Of a stretch of DNA of 64,000 nt, positions 63,921 to 64,000 are shown one piece after another. Location: assembly GCF_003086295.3 (NCBI RefSeq), contig NC_092052.1, positions 15,096,346-15,160,345 on the forward strand, in the 5' to 3' direction. Made by a program: the position numbers and the translations under genes. The DNA comes from Arachis hypogaea. Taxonomy: Eukaryota; Streptophyta; Magnoliopsida; Fabales; Fabaceae. Numbering within the stretch: position 1 is the first letter of the stretch; every line of letters starts with the position of its first letter. The notes under the pieces were generated by a model. It did no database searches. It was not told the DNA's origin and saw only the letters and a program-made list of their open reading frames with translations.

Positions 63921-64000
63921 TTTGCAAACCGGTATAATAGATGGTTTAGTCGGACCGGCGGTTTTATGTCCTTTTTTTTGGATAAGGTATATTGATGGGT
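63921..64000. other. Right edge of the window
   Basis: Begins another CCGG-rich stretch (AACCGG...GGTTTAGTCGGACCGGCGG), perhaps the end of a further TIR element of the type at 49412; too short to call. Confidence 0.3.

Overview
This is nuclear DNA from a higher plant, most likely a legume of the genus Arachis (peanut). Evidence for a plant: spliced gene pieces with GT-AG introns, CT-rich leaders and TATA boxes, and Ty3/gypsy, L1, hAT-like, MULE-like and Helitron relics nested in one another. The Arachis call is an inference from LTRs beginning TGATGAGCGG and the recurrent GGCGTTNAACGCC motif, which I associate with peanut; no search was run.

Layout. 0.1-0.35 kb: one KH-domain exon of a BTR1-like RNA-binding gene (minus), cut by the window edge. 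2.1-5.3 kb: a G+C-rich exon-like block, then AT-rich DNA with a ~580-bp tandem duplication. 5.3-6.8 kb: a dead Helitron helicase, an LTR piece and the promoter plus first exon of a small membrane-protein gene. 7.5-9.9 kb: a hAT-like element and a fold-back MITE with target duplications. 10.5-20.6 kb: nested LTRs, one nested inside another and one solo LTR with a perfect ATAGC duplication, around broken Tat-like and Athila-like internal fragments. Four of these segments carry short G+C-rich palindrome arrays.

20.7-22.6 kb: an RHD3-like gene fragment and the 3' end of a two-domain arogenate dehydrogenase (tyrosine biosynthesis), both minus. 22.6-35.7 kb: a tandem array of four ~3.1-3.5 kb units, each with a TATA box, the first dehydrogenase domain, an intron and the start of the second domain. 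All four copies share the same frame lesion and the same stop, so an already broken gene was amplified; private lesions came later. 35.7-52.6 kb: an AT-rich repeat also present in those units continues as ~1.1-kb units, interrupted by a 3.86-kb probable solo LTR, a 5'-truncated L1 LINE with a 1220-aa open frame, and a 1.7-kb TIR element. One unit holds a 79-bp inverted repeat.

53.0-62.6 kb: a structurally complete 9.6-kb Tat-lineage Ty3/gypsy retrotransposon (minus) with 529-bp LTRs, ATAGT target duplication, tRNA-Asp-type primer site, gag, protease, RT, two RNase H domains and integrase. Between integrase and the 3' LTR it carries an oppositely transcribed, spliced ORF with its own TATA box. 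The same antisense gene with the same intron survives in the 13.5-16.0 kb fragment. The element is inactivated by TAG codons and indels, and it landed in one of two tandem copies of a small lysine-rich ORF. A MULE-type MITE with a 9-bp duplication lies near the right end.

I see no intact ordinary host gene wholly inside the window. Most of its content is repeats and gene fragments.
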